A stretch of 64,000 nt of DNA from Marinomonas sp. THO17 (GCF_040436405.1 NZ_AP031575.1:1368501-1432500), one strand, 5' to 3'. Shown: positions 16,045-28,183, numbered from the stretch's first letter. Numbers and translations: made by a program. Notes: generated from the sequence alone by a model not told the origin.

Positions 16045-16686
16045 CTAACCCATTCCAAGCACACTGTATCGCACGGCCAGATGAATCAATTCCACATCAC
16101 TGTCGATGTTTAACTTGGTAAAGATGCGAGTCTTATAAGTACTGACCGTTTTGGGGCTGACATTCAAATGCTCGGCAATCTCACTGGACTTTTTACAATC
16201 CACTATCATTTGTGCCACTTGCAGTTCACGATCGGATAATTCGCCCAGGGGAGAACCTTGCTCATCAATGGAAAACTTAGACAAGGCCATACGCTGCGCT
16301 ATGTCTTTGGAAATATAATGCTCACCCTTAGCCACCATGCTAATAGCATCCAGTAACTCTGAGGAATTTGTCCCCTTAGTAACATAGCCTGACGCCCCCG
16401 CTTCAAGCAATTTAACGGGATAAAGGTTGTCATCCAAAGCGGTTAAAGCAATAACCTTGGTTTTCGGAAGAATTCGTTTAATTTCTTTGGTAGCGCCCAA
16501 GCCTCCAATGCCTGGCATATGCACATCCATTAAGACAATATCAGGTGTTGTCGCTCGCGACGTCGCAATGGCTTCTTCACCACTGTGCACCACACCCACT
16601 ACTTCTACATTTTTAACGTCCTGTAAAACGAGGCTAATTCCTTGGCTGACCACATCATGGTCATCCACAATTAACACTTTCAACAT
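16045..16686 (-). CDS. gacA: GacA/UvrY response regulator
   Basis: 213 residues. Receiver domain with acidic pair D8-D9, phosphoacceptor D54 (VLMDVHMPG) and K104, then a LuxR/NarL helix-turn-helix (LSDRELQVAQMIVD, SEIAEHLNVSPKTVSTYK). GacA is the response regulator partnered by the GacS/BarA hybrid kinase and normally switches on CsrB/RsmZ-type small RNAs. Fifteen bases separate it from uvrC; the gacA-uvrC pair is conserved through gammaproteobacteria. The kinase gene is not here. Confidence 0.95.
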   Translation of the reverse strand: MLKVLIVDDHDVVSQGISLVLQDVKNVEVVGVVHSGEEAIATSRATTPDIVLMDVHMPGIGGLGATKEIKRILPKTKVIALTALDDNLYPVKLLEAGASGYVTKGTNSSELLDAISMVAKGEHYISKDIAQRMALSKFSIDEQGSPLGELSDRELQVAQMIVDCKKSSEIAEHLNVSPKTVSTYKTRIFTKLNIDSDVELIHLAVRYSVLGMG

Positions 16687-16821
16687 AGCTACCCCAGATA
16701 TTTTTCAATACAGGTTTCGTTAATCCAATAGGCTTATAACAACGCGCATCGAGAAAATTGTCAATAAACACAAAGCCATAATTTTTGTTTCGTTACCAAG
16801 TCTTTAATGAACTCGGTAAAA

Positions 16822-17640
16822 TTAGTTAGGCAAACTGCCCTGATAACCAAGAGATTCCAACTTCATCTGGCTTTGCTCGCGGTAGCGCTTGCGAATACCA
16901 GAACCCAATGTTTTTTGCGTGTAATATAAAAGTGGCGCAATATCGTCTTCCGCCATATTTAATGCTTGTGCAATCTGTTCGACCAGCTTTGCCACATCGA
17001 AAGTATGCTTATCCTCAATCATTACCACTTGTGGTACACGCAAACGTTCACCAGCAATCACTCGGTCAATCATTTTCAAATAGGCCTGTTCAAACAAAGG
17101 CCAAGTAACCCGTTCTTCTTCTGATTTCAGCTTATACCATCCGGTATCGGCTGCGGCAAAATACACAGCGGGATGACTCCAAGCAAAAGTCAAAGGATCC
17201 ACTCGACAAGCGCAAGCTTGCAAATAAGCAGAACGCGGATCAATCAAGCCATAGGCTTTGTAGGCGGTATTAATCAGCTTCAGAAACTCAGAAATGGTTG
17301 GCGGCCAAGCATAGGTTTCCTTAGTGCGTTCCACCGCATAAGCCAATAAGGGCTCTTGAAAGCCTTTTAGCGCTATGGCCCATTCTCGCTTGGCGAGTTT
17401 AACCTCATCCGGCGTACTGTAAGCCGAAGCAAATTTGTGCGTATAAATGGCTTTAAAACGCGCAAACAGCATATTTACTAAGACACGAGTCTGTTGCTCC
17501 GCTTCCGATGGACCAGAATCTCGCGTTGCTCCCTGCTCGCTGGTGTAATCACCAGTCTGTGTCGTGGATGTTGCTGAGGGCGTCGCTAACCTGTTCTCGA
17601 GAGGTTTTAGTAAATGTTGAACTGTCTGAGGTTCCTTCAT
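16822..17640 (-). CDS. Lambda P-like replication protein (putative helicase loader)
   Basis: 272 residues. The middle part, RVLVNMLFARFKAIYTHKFA, EVKLAKREWAIALKGF, and TYAWPPTISEFLKL, follows the pattern of phage lambda replication protein P (a core of VF--L-A-FP, N-VN-IRRQWVLAF and PSPGQFVAWC). Lambda P binds the replicative helicase DnaB and delivers it to DNA; a cellular version beside a DnaT-like gene would serve as a DnaC substitute. The start overlaps the upstream gene by 92 bases and has no clear ribosome site, so translation may be coupled or the start may lie further in. The assignment is from pattern memory. Confidence 0.6.
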   Translation of the reverse strand: MKEPQTVQHLLKPLENRLATPSATSTTQTGDYTSEQGATRDSGPSEAEQQTRVLVNMLFARFKAIYTHKFASAYSTPDEVKLAKREWAIALKGFQEPLLAYAVERTKETYAWPPTISEFLKLINTAYKAYGLIDPRSAYLQACACRVDPLTFAWSHPAVYFAAADTGWYKLKSEEERVTWPLFEQAYLKMIDRVIAGERLRVPQVVMIEDKHTFDVAKLVEQIAQALNMAEDDIAPLLYYTQKTLGSGIRKRYREQSQMKLESLGYQGSLPN

Positions 17641-18442
17641 ATGAAGACCGATCCGATTGTTTATATTGCCACTGACGTTTTACGTATTTGAAAAATTCAC
17701 TGTTCCAAGTTCTGACATTTTTGCGCTGTTCCTTAATGCGCAATAAAAATTCTGTCTGCAATTCAACCGCGAATTCTCTTGCAATACCCGCTTGTTGAAT
17801 TTGTTCAAAAGTCGCTTCTTCTGGTTGCCATTGGTCTGGCTGACGCGCTCTTTCCTTCTGTTCAAGATACAAATCAAAATCCGTGACACCGCGACGATCT
17901 TTATTGGGGATTGGCTTGGTATCATATTGCCTTATTGGCGTTTGTGTTGAGTAGGTTTTGGCTTGCGGTGTGAACTCAGCGTTCTTTTGCCTTGAGGCTT
18001 TATGCAGGCGATCCATTTTTTCCATCAAAGCATCGTCTTTAGCACGAGCGGCTTCATGGACAGAATCCGCCTGAGTGTCATGACTCATATAGCTGGCTTG
18101 CGGAGAGTTAGGTGAAACTGAATGATGAGAAGTGGCATCATGATTAGTAGCGTAAGCGGTGACTTTATTCCCGGTCAATTGCACTTCAATTATGTCGTTT
18201 TGACGCTGAAAATTCAGTAATTGTCCTAATTGCAAACTGCCCAACACACGCATCAAGATGGGCACAGTCCAAAAAGACAACTGGCCGCTCAGCACTCGCA
18301 CATCCAATCTTAATACTTGTGTATTTTGCGCATAACATTGCTGCTGCAAATAAGTCAGCAACACAGTTTCCTCTAAACCGATTTGCGCAGCCATGGAAAA
18401 GGAGATGGGTAAGGAATAATCGTGTTCCAACATATCACTCAC
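17549..18442 (-). CDS. DnaT-like protein with C-terminal ssDNA-binding domain
   Basis: 297 residues. The N-terminal ~95 residues form a compact helical domain (LEETVLLTYLQQQC, LSGQLSFWTVPILMRVLGSL) of the replisome/primosome DnaT-like or DnaD-like winged-helix type; a variable, Gln/Ser-rich linker follows; the C-terminal part (PDQWQPEEATFEQIQQAGIA, LRIKEQRKNVRTWNSEFFKY) is a good DnaT ssDNA-binding domain with its W-P and WN--F-KYVKRQW signatures. In E. coli DnaT with DnaC reloads DnaB at stalled forks. It overlaps a lambda-P-like gene by 92 bases, so the two probably act together in replication restart. Confidence 0.7.
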   Translation of the reverse strand: MSDMLEHDYSLPISFSMAAQIGLEETVLLTYLQQQCYAQNTQVLRLDVRVLSGQLSFWTVPILMRVLGSLQLGQLLNFQRQNDIIEVQLTGNKVTAYATNHDATSHHSVSPNSPQASYMSHDTQADSVHEAARAKDDALMEKMDRLHKASRQKNAEFTPQAKTYSTQTPIRQYDTKPIPNKDRRGVTDFDLYLEQKERARQPDQWQPEEATFEQIQQAGIAREFAVELQTEFLLRIKEQRKNVRTWNSEFFKYVKRQWQYKQSDRSSYEGTSDSSTFTKTSREQVSDALSNIHDTDW

Positions 18443-18527
18443 TTAAACAATATGGTTACCTAGTTTATCAAAAGCCTAATACATAAGCACGACCAGTACA
18501 CAAGTATTCACAATATAAAAGTATTTA

Positions 18528-18541
18528 AGGAAGGTGCGAAT
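18528..18541. repeat. Solo terminal repeat of the MITE family seen at 47478-47841
   Basis: AGGAAGGTGCGAAT preceded by TA, identical over 14 bases to the right-hand end of the 364-bp element (one base differs at the outermost position). No partner end was found nearby. Confidence 0.5.
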
Positions 18542-18668
18542 TTATTTTATGATAATATGCTCCGGGTTCAGCTTTAAAGCGTAAAAGACATATTCATACT
18601 TGAACTTTGGAACTTTACCCCGCATATTAAGTCCATAGTTAAACATCAACTTGATAGGAGTTACTCCA

Positions 18669-19325
18669 ATGCGTTACACAGATGCCCTTTCGACAACCTC
18701 GTCCCAAGCGGCCAACAAAACGCTCCGCAACACATACGGATTGTTGTCGCTAACCCTATTGTTCAGCGCCTTCACTGCTGGCCTGAGCATGGCATTTAAT
18801 CTACCTCACCTAGGTTTGATTCCCACCTTGGTGGGCTTTTATGGCTTATTGTTCTTAACTTACAAATGTCAGAACAGTGCCGCTGGTCTATTGTGCGTAT
18901 TTGCTTTAACTGGCTTTATGGGCCTTACTTTAGGACCAATTTTAAGCGCATACTTAAGCCTTCAGAACGGCGCTAGCTTGATCATGAGCGCACTGGGCAT
19001 GACAGGACTTTCTTTCCTTGGTTTGTCTGCTTATGCACTGGTTTCAAAGAAGGACTTCAGCTTCCTTAATGGCTTTATCACAGTCGGCTTCTTTGTTCTA
19101 TTGTTTGCTGTGATTGCAGGTTTCTTTGTGCAAATGCCAGCATTGCAAATCTTCATTTCTGCGGGTTTTGCCTTGTTCTCAGGCGCGGTTATCCTGCTGC
19201 AAACCAGTCAAATCGTGCGTGGTGGTGAAACCAACTACATCATTGCTACGGTGAACCTGTATGTCTCTTTGTACAACATGTTCCTAAGCATCTTGTCTTT
19301 GCTAGGCATGTCGAGCGACGATTAA
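18669..19325 (+). CDS. yccA: Bax inhibitor-1/YccA family membrane protein
   Basis: 218 residues from the ATG at 18669, which follows TAGGAG at nine bases; the longer frame starting at 18651 would place the ribosome site inside the gene. Seven hydrophobic segments, with the family's GLTLGPIL centre and terminal NLYVSLYNMFLSILSLLG. E. coli YccA is an inner-membrane substrate and modulator of the FtsH protease. Placement beside tus genes is conserved in E. coli and Pseudomonas. Confidence 0.92.
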   Translation: MRYTDALSTTSSQAANKTLRNTYGLLSLTLLFSAFTAGLSMAFNLPHLGLIPTLVGFYGLLFLTYKCQNSAAGLLCVFALTGFMGLTLGPILSAYLSLQNGASLIMSALGMTGLSFLGLSAYALVSKKDFSFLNGFITVGFFVLLFAVIAGFFVQMPALQIFISAGFALFSGAVILLQTSQIVRGGETNYIIATVNLYVSLYNMFLSILSLLGMSSDD

Positions 19326-19353
19326 GACTCGCATTGAAATAAGCCGTTTTTCG

Positions 19354-19380
19354 AAAGGCCGCTGACTGCGGCCTTTTTTA
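19354..19380 (+). terminator. Terminator after yccA
   Basis: AAGGCCGC-TGACT-GCGGCCTT followed by TTTTTA. Confidence 0.85.
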
Positions 19381-19422
19381 TGTGTAAAATTCACGCCATT
19401 AAGGACTCTAGGTTTATTCTTC

Positions 19423-19815
19423 ATGCAGCACACTCTTTTCATCACGGGTTCCCCCTATCAAACCAAAGCTTGTCATTCTGCTTTGCGCTTTGCGAGGGCC
19501 GCTCTAGAGCAGAGAGCGGACAGTATTAACGGTGTTTTCTTTTATCAAGACGCTGTGCTGATCGGCAATACTTTAGCTCAACCACCGCGAGATGAAATCA
19601 ACTTACATCAAGAGTGGCTTGAACTTGCTCAGCAATTTCAACTTCCTCTCTATATTTGTATTGCTGCGGCTGTGCGACGTGGCGTGATTAATGAAAGCGA
19701 AGCCAATCGTTACCAACTGGAGCAGTTTTCCTTGGCTGATGGCTTTCAATTAGAAGGCTTGGGAAGCTTAGTAGAGCTAATGAATACTTCTGAAAAAGTC
19801 ATTCAATTTAGGTAA
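19423..19815 (+). CDS. tusD: Sulfur relay protein TusD (DsrE-like)
   Basis: 130 residues, DsrE fold. TusD accepts persulfide sulfur from TusA and passes it to TusE in the 2-thiouridine pathway of tRNA Lys/Glu/Gln. The sulfur-carrying Cys is C79 in LPLYICIAAAVRRGV, aligned with C78 of E. coli TusD. First of tusDCBE; four bases separate it from tusC. Confidence 0.95.
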   Translation: MQHTLFITGSPYQTKACHSALRFARAALEQRADSINGVFFYQDAVLIGNTLAQPPRDEINLHQEWLELAQQFQLPLYICIAAAVRRGVINESEANRYQLEQFSLADGFQLEGLGSLVELMNTSEKVIQFR

Positions 19816-19819
19816 CGGC

Positions 19820-20167
19820 ATGACAAAAACACTCATACATCTATCCTCCAGTCCTTACGCTAACTTAGCCTGTAAAGAAGGGTTGGATTTGGCTCTCGTG
19901 TTAGCCACCTTTGAACAAGAAGTGGCTATTTGTGTATCAGGTGCTGCCTTATCATTACTCCACTCTCAGCAAAAGCCAACAAAGCAAGATGGTAAAAACC
20001 TGCATAAGTTACTCGATGGTCTAGAGTTTTATGACATTGATAAAGTCTATGCACTGGCCAGTCAAAACGCTGCTGATGAGCAAGGGTTTTGGCCACAAAG
20101 CATTTTATTAAATGACCAAGAGTGGCAAGACTTATTCACCCAATACCAACAAATTTATCGGTTCTAA
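19820..20167 (+). CDS. tusC: Sulfur relay protein TusC (DsrF-like)
   Basis: 115 residues, DsrF fold (LIHLSSSPYANLACKEGLDL, FEQEVAICVSGAAL). Structural subunit of the TusBCD hexamer. Tightly packed between tusD and tusB. Confidence 0.92.
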   Translation: MTKTLIHLSSSPYANLACKEGLDLALVLATFEQEVAICVSGAALSLLHSQQKPTKQDGKNLHKLLDGLEFYDIDKVYALASQNAADEQGFWPQSILLNDQEWQDLFTQYQQIYRF

Positions 20168-20169
20168 TC

Positions 20170-20457
20170 ATGACATTACATCAGATAAATCAATTAGCTT
20201 ATCCAGGTGATACTGAATCACTTTGGCAACAAAGTCTTGGTCATGGTGATGCCATCATTTTCATTGAAGAAGCCTGTTTACGCTTACAGCAAATGGATAC
20301 GAACTGGTTGCAAAAATTAACGGCACAATCTATCCATTTGTATTATTTGCACAAAGATGCGTTGGCTTATGGCATTCAGCCCAAATGGGGTAAGGCCCTA
20401 TCAGATACAGAGTGGGTTGAATTGACTTTCTCTGCCAATAAACACGTCAGCTGGTAA
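20170..20457 (+). CDS. tusB: Sulfur relay protein TusB (DsrH-like)
   Basis: 95 residues from the ATG at 20170, two bases after the tusC stop; the frame is open further upstream but that part overlaps tusC. MTLHQINQLAYP and LGHGDAIIFIEEACL fit DsrH/TusB. Completes the TusBCD complex. Confidence 0.92.
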   Translation: MTLHQINQLAYPGDTESLWQQSLGHGDAIIFIEEACLRLQQMDTNWLQKLTAQSIHLYYLHKDALAYGIQPKWGKALSDTEWVELTFSANKHVSW

Positions 20458-20462
20458 CAAGA

Positions 20463-20780
20463 ATGTTAGACACTAACTTACTTGATGAAGAAGGTTATCT
20501 ACTTAATCTGGACGATTGGAGTCCAGAGTTAGCGCATCATTTGGCCAAACAAGAAGACATTGAATTAACCTCTGCGCATTGGGAAATCATCACCCTGCTA
20601 CGAGATTTTTATCAAGAGTTTGAAGTCTCGCCCGCCATGCGACCATTGGTCAAAGCCGTTAGCAAAAAGCTTGGAGAGGAAAAAGGCCGCAGTATTTATC
20701 TGATGACCTTATTTCCTGGCAGCCCACCTAAGCTGGCCGCCAAAATCGCAGGTCTTCCCAAACCCGCTAATTGTTTATAA
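20463..20780 (+). CDS. tusE: Sulfur transferase TusE/DsrC
   Basis: 105 residues. DsrC fold with LNLDDWSPELAHHLA near the start and the invariant C-terminal arm ending GLPKPANCL; C104, the penultimate residue, is the persulfide carrier that hands sulfur to MnmA. A second DsrC-type Cys ten residues upstream is absent, as in TusE rather than dissimilatory DsrC. Last gene of tusDCBE; the acceptor MnmA is encoded at 35631. Confidence 0.95.
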   Translation: MLDTNLLDEEGYLLNLDDWSPELAHHLAKQEDIELTSAHWEIITLLRDFYQEFEVSPAMRPLVKAVSKKLGEEKGRSIYLMTLFPGSPPKLAAKIAGLPKPANCL

Positions 20781-20790
20781 GTCTTCGCCC

Positions 20791-21534
20791 TCAGTACTTG
20801 CCGTACCAAGCCAACTTATCTTGCAAGTTCACCACTTCACCTATGATAAGCAAAGCGGGCGACTTCACCTCATTATCCGTCGCCACTTGATACACTTGAC
20901 TAATGGTGGAAGTGAACACACGCTGCACCTTTGAGGTGCCTTTCTCCACCACAGCCACAGGCATACTTGGCGACATACCAAACTTCAACAAGGATTGGCT
21001 AATGTCTTTGAGGCCGGTTAATCCCATATAAATCACCAAGGTTTGAGCAGGATGAACCAACTCTTCCCACGGCAAATCTGTGCTACCATCCTTCAGATGT
21101 CCAGTTAAGAAACGCACCGATTGGGCATAATCTCGGTGTGTTAAGGGAATACCGGCATAGGCCGCACAACCCGCTGCGGCTGTGACTCCTGGCACCACTT
21201 CAAAGGGCACACCTTCTTCAATCAATTCTTCTAGCTCTTCACCGCCACGTCCGAAAATGAAAGGGTCACCGCCTTTTAAACGCACCACTTGATGACCTTC
21301 TTTGGCTTTTGCGGCAAGCAAGGAGTTAATATCCTCTTGCGGCAAGCTGTGTAACGACTTGGCCTTACCCACATACATTTTTTCAGCGCTTGCGGGAATT
21401 TGATTAATGATTTCTTCCCCGACTAAACGATCATACAAAACCACATCGGCCTGCTTTAACAGTCGATATGCTTTCAATGTCAAAAGCTCAGGATCGCCTG
21501 GACCTGCGCCAATTAAATACACTTTACCCGTCAT
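20791..21534 (-). CDS. cobA: Uroporphyrinogen-III C-methyltransferase
   Basis: About 247 residues from the ATG at 21532-21534. It methylates uroporphyrinogen III twice with SAM, giving precorrin-2 for siroheme (sulfite/nitrite reductase cofactor) and B12. Motifs: [54 protein letters not shown]. This is the stand-alone methylase, without the CysG dehydrogenase/chelatase half. Downstream of serS across a terminator. Confidence 0.95.
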   Translation of the reverse strand: MTGKVYLIGAGPGDPELLTLKAYRLLKQADVVLYDRLVGEEIINQIPASAEKMYVGKAKSLHSLPQEDINSLLAAKAKEGHQVVRLKGGDPFIFGRGGEELEELIEEGVPFEVVPGVTAAAGCAAYAGIPLTHRDYAQSVRFLTGHLKDGSTDLPWEELVHPAQTLVIYMGLTGLKDISQSLLKFGMSPSMPVAVVEKGTSKVQRVFTSTISQVYQVATDNEVKSPALLIIGEVVNLQDKLAWYGKY

Positions 21535-21548
21535 ACTCTTTACCCACA

Positions 21549-21576
21549 CAAAAAAAGCCTCGCTGGGAGGCTTTCT
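21549..21576 (-). terminator. Terminator between serS and cobA
   Basis: On the minus strand AAGCCTC-N5-GAGGCTT followed by TTTTT, directly after the serS stop. Confidence 0.8.
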
Positions 21577-21591
21577 TTGCCAATACCTTTA

Positions 21592-23316
<1,725 letters not shown>

Positions 23317-23320
<4 letters not shown>

Positions 23321-24675
23321 ACTTCGTCTTCCCAGTCTGTTAGCGGATAACGCTGTTGCGAACTTTGTTTATCCAGATCAGCCAGCCATTCAAGCTTTTC
23401 AGCGATTTTCTTTTCCAAACCTCGATCACTCGGCTGATAATAACGGGATTGCGCTACCTCCTCAGGTAAGTAGCTCTCCCCCGCTGCATAAGCATTTGGC
23501 TCATTGTGCGCATAGCGATATTCATCCCCATGCCCCATGCTTTTCGCCAGTGACGTGGGAGCGTTACGCAAATGAATAGGCACTTCGTAACTGGGTTGCG
23601 CCGATACATCCGCCATGGCCTGTTTGAAAGCCGTGTACACAGCATTACTCTTTGGCGCGCAGGCCATGTAGACAGCTGCTTGAGCAATGGCTCTGTTACC
23701 CTCTCCCGGCCCAACGCGTTCAAAAATGTCCCACGCATTTAAGCCCACTTGTAAGGCTCTAGGATCGGCGTTTCCAATGTCTTCCGACGCAATGGCCAGC
23801 AAACGTCGCGCAATGTACAGCGGATCACAACCACCATCCAACATGCGCGCCATCCAGTACAAGGCACCATCGGGAGAAGAACCGCGCACGGATTTATGAA
23901 AGGCGGATATTTGATCGTAGAAAACATCTCCGTTGCGATCAAAACGACGAATACTGCCCCCCAACACATCTTCTAATTGCTGTTGACTGACCGACTCCCC
24001 CGGCTCAACCATATCCGACAAGATCTCGAGAAAATTCAGACTGCGACGAATATCCCCATCGGCGGCGTGTGCGATGACATCCAAATAATGATCACTTAAG
24101 GTCAAAGCTGAATTGGCCAAGCCGCTCTCTGCGTCTTGCAACGCTCTTATTAACACGGATTTCACCTCTTCCGCGGAAGGTGTTTTTAAGCGGTACACAC
24201 GAGCACGAGACAATAGCGCGGAGTTTAATTCAAACGCTGGATTCTCAGTAGTGGCACCAATAAATAAAAAGGTGCCATCTTCGATATAAGGTAAAAAAGC
24301 ATCTTGCTGAGATTTATTGAACCTGTGCACTTCGTCTACAAACAAGATGGTTTGCGTGCCATTCATCTGACGAAATTGCTTGGCCTGCTCCACGGCAGCG
24401 CGAATTTCCTTCACCCCAGACATGACCGCAGAAATTTCAATAAAATGCCCTTTCAATGCCTGACACAAGAGTTTAGCAAAGGTGGTTTTACCCACACCGG
24501 GCGGCCCCCACAAGATAAAAGAATGGCAGTGACCAGTTTCCACCATGCGTCGTAAAGGCTTTCCCGGCCCAACCAGATGAGCCTGACCAATATAATCTTC
24601 CAATCGAGTGGGCCTCATCCGCGCGGCAAGCGGCTGATAAGCACCATGACTTTCCTCTGCAAACAAGTCTTGCAT
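23317..24675 (-). CDS. rarA: Replication-associated recombination protein A
   Basis: 452 residues, AAA+ clamp-loader-like ATPase that acts at stalled forks. Walker A at residues 57-64 (GPPGVGKT), Walker [13 protein letters not shown], sensor [12 protein letters not shown], and the C-terminal tetramerisation part ([30 protein letters not shown]). Overlaps lolA by one base upstream and crcB by four downstream: one minus-strand unit lolA-rarA-crcB as in many gammaproteobacteria. Confidence 0.96.
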
Positions 24676-25301
24676 TATTGCCCTTCTATGATCAGATCCA
24701 CCTCATCAGGGAGATCCAAAGTGAAGTTTTCTTTTGCTACGCCAGCATGAGTTTCAACCTGATTAAATTCAATCACGGTAGTTTGCCCTAATGCATCCAA
24801 AATACTCATGGACGCTATGTGACCATCATGGAAAGACAAGGTCAGCGCCTGAAATAAGTCTTGTTCTTCACGGGGAACCAAACGAAATGTCTCAGACCCT
24901 AAGGTGGTGATATTGTAATGGGGTAAAACCTCTTCAGCCGGTTGCCCTAATAAGGCGGCAGGTGACGAACCCACTTCTTCCGATAAAGGTTTTTGTGTGG
25001 CTTGCTCTAAATCCACATCCCAAACCGTAATCGTTTTACCATCCGAAACAATACGCTGGGCAAAGGGTTTGATACTGTCCCAAACAAATTGATTTGGTTT
25101 GGCCAGCAAAAAGACACCTTCACTGATTTGCAGTGGTTTGCCTTTTTCATCATAGGTAACCTGACGAAACTCTCCTTCAATATTACGATTTTGTTCCAAT
25201 AGAGACGTCACTTTAGTACGTGCCGCTTCATCTGCCCAAAGTGCACTTGTCACCATCATACTGGTTACAATCAGCAAGGCACTCAGCCATGATTTTCTCA
25301 A
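24675..25301 (-). CDS. lolA: Periplasmic outer-membrane lipoprotein carrier LolA
   Basis: 208 residues. Starts at TTG with AGGAGA six bases upstream; signal peptide [18 protein letters not shown]. Mature LolA features: [52 protein letters not shown]. Shuttles lipoproteins from LolCDE to LolB. Follows ftsK by 34 bases. Confidence 0.95.
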   Translation of the reverse strand: MRKSWLSALLIVTSMMVTSALWADEAARTKVTSLLEQNRNIEGEFRQVTYDEKGKPLQISEGVFLLAKPNQFVWDSIKPFAQRIVSDGKTITVWDVDLEQATQKPLSEEVGSSPAALLGQPAEEVLPHYNITTLGSETFRLVPREEQDLFQALTLSFHDGHIASMSILDALGQTTVIEFNQVETHAGVAKENFTLDLPDEVDLIIEGQ

Positions 25302-25335
25302 GATGCTTCTCCTGTTAGCCTGTTTTACACAAGGG

Positions 25336-28074
25336 TTACTCTGGGATCAGAATGTCACGCTGACCGTTGCTTCCCATGGGCCCAACCAATCCAGCCGCTT
25401 CCATTGCTTCGACCAAATTTGCCGCTCTGTTGTAACCTATTTTCAGACGGCGCTGAATAGAAGAAATAGAGGCTTTACGGGTTTCTATGACAATCTTTAC
25501 CGCTTCATCATACAAAGCATCCTTGTCTTCCCCACCATCATCGGACATCAAATCTTCTGGATTGACCACCACATCATTAATGTACTCAGGCTCACCACGC
25601 TGTTTCCACTCCTCCACTACCGCGTGTACTTCTTCATCGGAAACAAAGGCTCCGTGTACTCGAATGGGCGTTGGCAAACCTGCAGGAAGGTAAAGCATGT
25701 CCCCCATACCCAACAACTGATCTGCGCCCCCTTGATCCAAGATGGTTCGCGAGTCAATTTTCGACGACACTTGGAACGCCATACGGGTCGGGATATTGGC
25801 TTTAATCAAACCAGTGATGACATCAACCGAAGGTCGCTGAGTTGCTAGAATCAGGTGTATACCTGCGGCACGGGCCTTTTGCGCAATACGCGCAATCAAT
25901 TCTTCCACTTTTTTACCCACTATCATCATCATGTCGGCAAACTCATCAACAATGATGACAATATAAGGTAAGGGTTCTAGATACGGCACAGTGCGTGCTA
26001 CGCCCTCTTCAGAAAACATGGCCATTTCAGGTTGCCATAAAGGGTCTTCAATGGGTGTTCCGGCCGCAATGGCGTCACGCACCTTTTTGTTGTAACCCGC
26101 GATATTACGCACCCCCAGTTTAGACATCAGCTTATAGCGGCGCTCCATTTCATCGACCGACCAACGCAACCCATTGGCAGCGTCTTTCATATCGGTAATG
26201 ACTGGCGTCAATAAATGCGGAATGCCCTCGTAGATGGATAATTCCAACATCTTGGGGTCAACCATGATCATTCGAACATCATCTGGGGTGGACTTCAGCA
26301 ACATGCTGAGAATCATAGCGTTCACCCCTACGGACTTACCCGAGCCTGTGGTACCAGCCACCAAAACATGGGGCATTTTTGCCAAATCCACCACAACAGG
26401 CTCGCCCGAAATATCATGACCAAGTGATAAGGTCAGACAAGAAGACGCCTTATCGTACATATCACAGTTAATCACTTCAGAGAAATACACTGTGTCACGC
26501 ACTTGGTTGGGAATTTCAATGCCTATGGTGGATTTACCAGCAATCACCTCCACCACGCGCACACTCATGACGCTCAAAGAGCGCGCCAAATCTTTCGCCA
26601 AATTGGTAATACGAGAAACTTTTACCCCGGCAGCCGGTTGAATTTCAAAACGCGTGATCACTGGGCCGGGGTTCACTTCCACCACCTCGGCTTTGACACC
26701 GAACTCTTGCAATCTTTGCTCCAATAAAGAGGACAAGGACAGCAATTCCTCTTCTGTATAGCCCCCCTGTTTGGGTTTAGGCTGGGTCAACACAGAACGG
26801 TCGGGCAAGGTGTAGGCTTTTTCCTGTGGTTTCACTGGCTCATCCGGAGACACTGGCCCAGCTAGGTTATCCAGCTGCTTGGCTTCGGATAAGGTTCTCA
26901 CCGCTGGCTTATGGCCAACTTGACCTGTTACCAATTGATCAGAAGAAGGTTGATCTATAAGCGGTTGATCTATAAGCGCTTGATCTTTAGCCGGTTGAGC
27001 ATCACCAAACAAGAGTTCGTCTGCCTTGGCCCTTGATAAGCCTTCACTTTCAGGGTCTAAAAGCGGCGGCGCTTGCTCATTATCTTGAGTAGTCCGCTTA
27101 GGCCATTCGTCTTCTATGTAAAGTGTGTCACCAAAGTCGATCTCGGCATCCTCTAAGGTTAAATCGTCAAGACCGCCGAATTCTGGTTCCGTTTGAAGCT
27201 TGGTTGCTGCGTCTGTGGAGTTTGCAGACCCTGCTGTGCTTGACTTGGTGAACAAACCCGACAAGGCGAACCGATTTTTTGTCACAGAGCTTCCTGCCGA
27301 CTCTTCTTCCGTATCAGACTGAGCTGCGGATTGTTTATTGCGCCTTTTACGGAAAATAGCAGGCTCTTCCGCTTCTTCAGCAGCCTCTTCTAAGGCTGCA
27401 TCATCATTAATATGCTCACGATGAGCTCTTTTTTCTGCTTTTTTTTCCGCTTTTTGAGTTCTGCTGTCGCGCCATTTGTTATTAAGCCAAGCAATGCTTT
27501 TGAACACCGCCTCGCCCAGCTTATCCATGAGGCTCAACCAATGTAATTGAGACAAGAGGGTAAAAGCCAGAATCACCAGAGCCAAGCTGACCAAAGTCGC
27601 ACCATCGTAACCAATAACGCCATATAAGGCAGTGCCAAGACTTTGCCCTAAAATACCACCAGCGCCGTATTGCAGATCCTCATTACCCACCGTGTGTAAA
27701 AAACACAGGGCCGAGCCAAAGCACAAATACAAGATACTACCAATAAGACTCAACAAGGCATTATTAACGGGCAACAAAGCATGAGGATTACGCCATACAA
27801 TAATGGCAAGCCAGAAAAATAAAGGGGGTAAGGAGTAAAATAAAGCACCGAAAAAGGCGGACATCAAATCGGCTAAGGTGGCGCCAATTGGCCCCATGGA
27901 ATTTTGAATGGCAGCACCTGTGCCTGAATAAAACCACCCTGCGTCATCAGGATGATACGAATAGGTTGCTAACGCAAAAAAGAATAAAAATACCAAAGCA
28001 ACTATAAAAGTCGCTTGCTTAGCAAACATATCCCAAATTGGTGATCGAGTCGATTCACTCATCTCTTCTGACAA
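25336..28074 (-). CDS. ftsK: DNA translocase FtsK
   Basis: 912 residues. Four N-terminal membrane helices (to ~residue 180) anchor it at the septum; a long acidic, repeat-containing linker follows; the motor has Walker A GTTGSGKS near residue 575 and Walker [14 protein letters not shown]; the C-terminal gamma winged helix ([20 protein letters not shown]) reads KOPS sites. It segregates chromosome termini and activates XerCD. The start is a TTG with AGGAAGG six bases before it (28081-28087); the next ATG is too far from that site. Confidence 0.96.
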   Translation of the reverse strand: MSEEMSESTRSPIWDMFAKQATFIVALVFLFFFALATYSYHPDDAGWFYSGTGAAIQNSMGPIGATLADLMSAFFGALFYSLPPLFFWLAIIVWRNPHALLPVNNALLSLIGSILYLCFGSALCFLHTVGNEDLQYGAGGILGQSLGTALYGVIGYDGATLVSLALVILAFTLLSQLHWLSLMDKLGEAVFKSIAWLNNKWRDSRTQKAEKKAEKRAHREHINDDAALEEAAEEAEEPAIFRKRRNKQSAAQSDTEEESAGSSVTKNRFALSGLFTKSSTAGSANSTDAATKLQTEPEFGGLDDLTLEDAEIDFGDTLYIEDEWPKRTTQDNEQAPPLLDPESEGLSRAKADELLFGDAQPAKDQALIDQPLIDQPSSDQLVTGQVGHKPAVRTLSEAKQLDNLAGPVSPDEPVKPQEKAYTLPDRSVLTQPKPKQGGYTEEELLSLSSLLEQRLQEFGVKAEVVEVNPGPVITRFEIQPAAGVKVSRITNLAKDLARSLSVMSVRVVEVIAGKSTIGIEIPNQVRDTVYFSEVINCDMYDKASSCLTLSLGHDISGEPVVVDLAKMPHVLVAGTTGSGKSVGVNAMILSMLLKSTPDDVRMIMVDPKMLELSIYEGIPHLLTPVITDMKDAANGLRWSVDEMERRYKLMSKLGVRNIAGYNKKVRDAIAAGTPIEDPLWQPEMAMFSEEGVARTVPYLEPLPYIVIIVDEFADMMMIVGKKVEELIARIAQKARAAGIHLILATQRPSVDVITGLIKANIPTRMAFQVSSKIDSRTILDQGGADQLLGMGDMLYLPAGLPTPIRVHGAFVSDEEVHAVVEEWKQRGEPEYINDVVVNPEDLMSDDGGEDKDALYDEAVKIVIETRKASISSIQRRLKIGYNRAANLVEAMEAAGLVGPMGSNGQRDILIPE
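26948..26998 (-). repeat. 15-bp tandem repeat in the ftsK linker
   Basis: GGTTGATCTATAAGC occurs twice exactly (26948-26977), then as a variant (26978-26992) and a partial copy. It encodes repeating LIDQP-type pentapeptides in the disordered linker, a place where copy number can drift freely. Confidence 0.75.
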
Positions 28075-28155
28075 AACTTGCCTTCCTATATTATGCTAAC
28101 CCAAACTTAAGCCTGCTAAATCAAGGGCAGACTAAAAACCCGTTAAGCTTACCAT

Positions 28156-28183
28156 AAAAAAAGCCAGCCCAAAGGGCTGGCTT
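28156..28183 (-). terminator. Terminator after porin gene
   Basis: AAGCCAGCCC-AAA-GGGCTGGCTT, a perfect 10-bp stem, followed on the minus strand by TTTTTTT. Confidence 0.9.

Noticed and set aside
16822-18442. Prophage remnant because of phage-P-like and DnaT-like proteins
   Set aside because: No other phage genes, and the pair sits in otherwise conserved core gene order, so a cellular role is more likely.
25303-25848. 181-codon plus-strand open frame opposite ftsK
   Set aside because: Fully antisense to the conserved FtsK motor and gamma domain; no recognised motif.
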